Shown: positions 59,981 through 64,000 of the stretch, in pieces | Position numbering within the stretch: position 1 is the stretch's first letter | How the letters are laid out: every line of letters begins with the position of its first letter | Assembly: GCA_009602735.1 (NCBI GenBank) | Contig: WELA01012344.1 | Location: forward strand, 38,543-102,542 | Length of the DNA stretch: 64,000 nt | DNA from: Mesotaenium endlicherianum | Taxonomy: Eukaryota; Streptophyta; Zygnematophyceae; Zygnematales; Mesotaeniaceae | Reading direction: 5' to 3' | Position numbers and translations under genes: made by a program | Notes under the pieces: generated by a model | The model's input: only the letters and a program-made list of their open reading frames with translations | Database searches by the model: none | Told to the model about the DNA's origin: nothing

Positions 59981-61785
59981 CAACTTTGCATCCTCGTGAA
60001 TATTGGACTGTAAATTTATTAGGAAGGTTTGAATCTATGCAAGCTGAGGCTGCAGACTTCTATGTACATGGAGTAGCAATATCTGTAGTACAATTCTTTT
60101 TAGGTCATCTCATAACAATAACAGTTTAAATCTAGGGTAGACACTTTCAGCGTCACAGGTCTGCTCTTCCTATCGGCAGCCAATTGGCTTTGTTGTAAGG
60201 TAGTACCTGTGCCTGGGTATGGGCTTATGAGCAGAAGTGCGTCAATTTGATACTTTTTACGGGTCTAATACCCCTACTATCATTTCTTAGCTTTCCACAA
60301 CACGTGTCCTAATGTTTTGATTCTTAACCTTCTGAATCAACCCTCTGTCAGAAGTATGTGTATGCTATGCCAACAGTAGTAATGTACAGTTCTTGAATAG
60401 CCGGCCACTTTTTCTTGGGCAGCTTTTGTGGCACTTAATAGGTCGTCTATCCCGCTCCTAAATTACTGGAACACGAATGCCATAATGCATATAATGTGTT
60501 TCATATGGTTGTTCATGTGTAGTAGATTGTGATAGAGAATGCAGCACACATGCATGTAATTGTATTTGTGTAGATGTCCATATCATGCAGTAAATAGGTA
60601 GCTTAAGAGAGGAAAAGCCGGACAAACTGCACAATTTGTGTATTCACATATTTGGAGATTCTCTGCAACATTTTAAGAATTCAAAAGCAAATATACTACA
60701 AAAATTCTTTCAATCACATCTCCTTATTTGTAAAGTCTGCACCATGGTTGGTGCCAAGCTAGGCATCTTTGTATTCACAAATATATAGGACAACTTACAC
60801 CAAGAGCGAACAAAAGACGTTGAGCCCATACATTGTCATTGGGGAAAAAAAAGCTGCCAATAATTTTCCTGTTGGACTCCCCAGACTCATGCAAGCAATG
60901 TGGTAGTCCGGAATCGGCTACAGTGGTAGACAGCTGATAAGCATACGCGTATGAAGTACGAGGTGGGACACAGTGTAACAGAGGGCCCAATGACTTCGAG
61001 GATGAAGTTGTTAACTGCACGATATCAAGACAAGCGACTCATTTGTGATGTGCATGCTGTGGTCATTGGGTCCAAAGTGCTGCAAGTCATACAGTTAGTT
61101 GTCTGAACATCATAACTCTGGCACCGACCTCGTTCACAGTGACAGATGTACACATGCACCTCATTCATCTTCACCTAGCTGAGCATTTGTGGTGCTGGAC
61201 CTTAATTCCCTGGCAATGGGCCATGCACAAGCTCAAAACCTCAGTACAACTGGCAGTTTGCACAACACGAAGTCCACGTACTTCTGCGTTCTTTGGAAAG
61301 GAAAGGAGATTCAGTGGCAAAATACGTGCACCAGGAAGCGCGGAAGGAGCGAGGGCAAGCAACTTTATTCCTTTGCCACAGGCAGGCAGGCAGGGCAGGC
61401 AGGCAGCTGAGTTACTGGCATGGGTATTGCCCATATGCTCCCTCCAGGGCTAATCGGTGCTCGGTGCTAGCTCTCTAAGCAAGAAACCAAGTCCACCGTA
61501 ACAAAAGTCTAAGTCCCCCTTCTCCCATTCCCCCCATCAGCTAGGCACAAAATTATGAACGTGAACGTCGAGGGACAGTTGCAGATAAATAGAGCCACAT
61601 TGACTGCCCCCAGGAAGCAAAGAGCCCCCTCGCTGGTTTGGGGCCAACCCACTGAGAGCCTCTGCGGCTCCCCCTACTTCGCCTATCAATTTCTTTCTGC
61701 CTGGGAGTGCATGCATGCATGCAGTATTCATCTACGGCCGACACTTCAGCGTGGTGGTAGGTACTAGGGAGGAGGAGGAGAAGTG
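59981..61785. other. 3' flank of the pyrophosphorylase gene and intergenic DNA
   Basis: AT-rich to about 61100, then mixed. TGTAA occurs at 60009-60013, 29 nt after the stop, a possible but unproven polyadenylation signal. No further gene recognised before the inverted segment begins. Confidence 0.5.
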
Positions 61786-61789
61786 GGGT

Positions 61790-61960
61790 ATGATGGGGCA
61801 TGGAGGACGTGTGTGCATTCTGACCTTGTCCTCCTTAGCTTGCGGGGACAGCTGGCAACGAGCCATGGGCTGTAGGTACGCACAGCCTCTGCAACACAAG
61901 CACTCGCCGCACAGCCGAGGGAACGTGTGCAGCAATGCCACCTGGTACTTGTTGCGTTTG
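61790..61960 (-). repeat. CCAGCTGTC-core repeat, copy 7 (inverted)
   Basis: On the plus strand: ttgtcctccttagcttgcgg, gacagctggcaacgagcc, cacagcctctgcaacaca, gcaatgccacctggta, the reverse complement of the order seen in units A and B. Confidence 0.6.
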
Positions 61961-62540
61961 CCACGCCGCCGCCCGGCCCCCAGCGCGCCCACTTTTTCCC
62001 ACTCTGCACGCGGCAGCACTGTCGCCACCATTGCTGACTGCACAACGAACCCAGGCCCTCCCACACGCAGTCAGGAGGCTGACCCCACTGCCGCCGGCCA
62101 TTCCAGGCGGCCCTCGTGCTGCTCTTGCCTCCCTCTCTAGTAGAAAGCAAGGGGAAGAGCGGGAGGAGCAGCGGCACAACATGTACTCCAGCCCTTAACA
62201 TTCTCTCCCCCCCCCGCCAAAGAAGAAGCACGCCCCAGACGCAAGCAGCAACACCACAAGTCATCCAAGGTTGCAGACGAGGTCCTAGAGCGTAAGAATC
62301 ATATATTTATTTCCATTTGTACCAGTATGGGCACGAAACAAGGCACCAATAGCACGAATTGCTAAATTCATTGAAGGAGGAGGACCTAGCTAGCTATTAT
62401 TCCAGGAACATTGGACTACCTAAGACAGTTGACTGCTGTTCTTTGACCTATGACCTACGCCGCTTCACCGGGCGGGCGGGCACTGCCGCCCTTTCTAAGG
62501 CTGAGCAGCTTTGACCTAGCTAGACCTAGACCCCTACCAT

Positions 62541-62601
62541 CAGTGTGTGTGTGTATGTGAGTGTGTCTGTGTGTGGGTGTAGGTGTGTGTGTGTGTGCGC
62601 G
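62541..62601. repeat. GT-rich microsatellite in unit C
   Basis: A degenerate GT tract (with GTA, GTC and GGT interruptions). It corresponds to the short cacacacgcacacac tract next to the AGGTCA blocks in units A (40893) and B (47935), so the tract predates the duplications and has expanded here. Confidence 0.7.
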
Positions 62602-62939
62602 TCAAGCGCCTTGACCTGGCACCCAATGACGCCTAACCCTAGCTCTTATAGTTCTAGCATAAGCTCTACCCTAAGACACCCCCCTGGCCACTTCCCCTGC
62701 CGTCAGTTGGTCAATAGAGAGCGGCGGGCGTGGCGAAGGGGCCAGGGAGGAGCAGCCGTCTCGAGCAAAAACGGCTTCTGATCATGGCTAAACAGTCATA
62801 AACTTATCTACGCCTGTCCCACACCCTCTTTCTATGGAGTCCTACGGGACTGCTGCTACAGCGCTCCTACTATAGTTGCTCACGGCTATCTACACAGCTT
62901 CTCCTGCCGTCACGCAGCAACCCCCCACAGCAGGCGTGC

Positions 62940-64000
62940 TCAGACGCCGGCTGGTCGGTGGGCGCCAGCTGTTCTCCCACCAGCAGCCGGCTTCTTCTCG
63001 GGCTGCCGCCGCAGGGCGCAGAGCAAGCGCCAGCTGTACTGGGGGACAGGCGGCGGGGGCCGAGCGGGGGGGAAGGTGACGCAGGGCAGGCTGCTATGCC
63101 TGACGCCAAACGGGGGCTGCATCCACACACGCACAGAGAGAGGGCGCACCGGTGAGCTTCCGAGCCTTGGCTGAATGGACCGCAGTTGTGCCATATTACA
63201 CCTAAGGCATTCCCAGGTGGGGGGAGTCGCAGGGAGGGAGGAAGGGAGAGAGGGAGGGAGGGAGCAACAGCATGCTGCCGGACAAACAGGGCGTACCTTA
63301 CGGGTTTCTTCTGGGGCGCGCTTTCTCGAGGGCGGCGTGAGAGGGGTGGCCACACCGCTGGCCACCGCTGATGCCACCGATCTCGCGGCGGCCGCGGCAT
63401 CCTGCAAGACGCCCAGCACCGAATATAGAGTCAGGCACAGGTGCACCAGCGGTCTCCCACGCGTACCAGGTTTGCAAAAGGGTGAAGTGGAGAGGCAGAG
63501 AGGGCATGTGGGCTACCTGCAGGGCACCCCGGCTGGCGGCGGCGGGCGGGGCGCCGAACAGGGCCCCCCGGGAGGGAGACGCCGCGCTGTAGGCGGCCCT
63601 CTGGATGCGCGCGGCGTGGCGGGCGCGTTGCTGCCGCCGGGCGGCCCCCTCCCTCAGGGCCTGCCTGCTGGCTTCCTGCGTGTCCAGCAAGGCTGCGACC
63701 TCCGCCTGGCGCATGGCGACAGGTGGCAGCGGGCTGGCTGGGGGGAACAGCGGCTGGGGGTGCGCTGCCGTGAAGTGCCTTCCCGGACCTGCGCAAGAGG
63801 GGGCAAACAAGCTGAAGCTCAGAAGTAGCGTCTTATGGGATTACCAGAGCCTGAGAAGGAGCCTGAGGCGTCAGTTGCGCGTTCCCGCCTCTCACATGTG
63901 CCGCACTGCAATGGGCGGCGACATGATAAATCTGGTCCACTGATTTGAGTCTCTGAAGGGTGGCATTTCTCTTCCACGTACTAAAGCCAGATACTTTGTG
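62940..64000 (-). CDS. unknown gene family, copy 3 (3' part, runs off the window)
   Basis: Exons matching copies 1 and 2: 63517-63788 (exon 5), 63297-63401 (exon 6) and 62940-63170 (exon 7). The tail of exon 4 lies at about 63985-64000, and exons 1-4 continue outside. Exon 6 begins DAAAAARSVASAVASGVATP. Exon 7 carries VRPLSVRVWMQPPFGVRHSS and ends HRPAGV. Exon 5 is one base shorter than in copy 2 (three G instead of four near 63780), so its frame at the 5' border needs checking. The downstream frame is open and conserved with copy 2. Function unknown. Confidence 0.55.

Larger units (their letters stand above)
61786..64000 (-). repeat. inverted, partial unit C of the duplicated segment
   Basis: Reading on the minus strand, the order matches units A and B: gene copy 3, then the gccaggg and TTGACC/AGGTCA block (62375-62530), then a CCAGCTGTC repeat (61790-61960). 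It is shorter than A and B between gene and repeat, and the window edge cuts it. Confidence 0.7.

Overview
The window looks like nuclear DNA of a green-lineage (Viridiplantae) alga. Genes are split by many GT-AG introns. The proteins I recognise are closest in form to plant ones: a full-size PDR/ABCG transporter, a 361-residue VTC1/CYT1-type GDP-mannose pyrophosphorylase, a plant-form TMEM8/PGAP6 protein, an SRC2-like C2 protein and a FYVE protein with helical repeats. Species and class cannot be fixed from this sequence. There are no bacterial operons, CRISPR arrays or recognisable rRNA genes, and I found no tRNA I could support. Exon boundaries come from splice sites, reading phase and family knowledge, not from transcripts.

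Layout. 1-8464 (+): 3' four-fifths of a PDR/ABCG transporter, 15 exons that join in phase. 9474-18110, perhaps to about 18660 (-): TMEM8/PGAP6-like membrane protein. 19.7-28.5 kb: an AT-richer stretch with a lone signal-peptide exon at 21102 (-), an unassigned exon-like block at 22307, and an SRC2-like C2 gene (23898-26890, -). 28586-36604 (+): a 1716-residue FYVE protein with eight helical-hairpin repeats; a 607-base N gap lies in its first intron. About 37.87-51.75 kb: two direct copies (A and B) of a segment of about 6.5-7 kb, each carrying one copy of an unrecognised seven-exon gene. 52.65-53.4 kb: a degenerate tandem repeat of about 60 bp. 57183-59980 (+): GDP-mannose pyrophosphorylase. 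About 61.8-64.0 kb: a third, inverted and partial copy (C) of the duplicated segment, cut by the window edge.

The named genes do not form one pathway. Three act at or on membranes: transporter, TMEM8-like and FYVE, with the C2 protein a likely fourth. GDP-mannose pyrophosphorylase supplies GDP-mannose for cell-wall, glycoprotein, GPI and ascorbate synthesis.

The most unusual content is the modular FYVE protein and the three-copy segment. The latter holds an unidentified gene family, a repeat family confined to the segment, and a 209-bp insertion whose empty site survives in the sister copy. Low-complexity DNA is heavy throughout and assembly gaps sit in G or C homopolymers, so single-base frame breaks near such runs should be distrusted.
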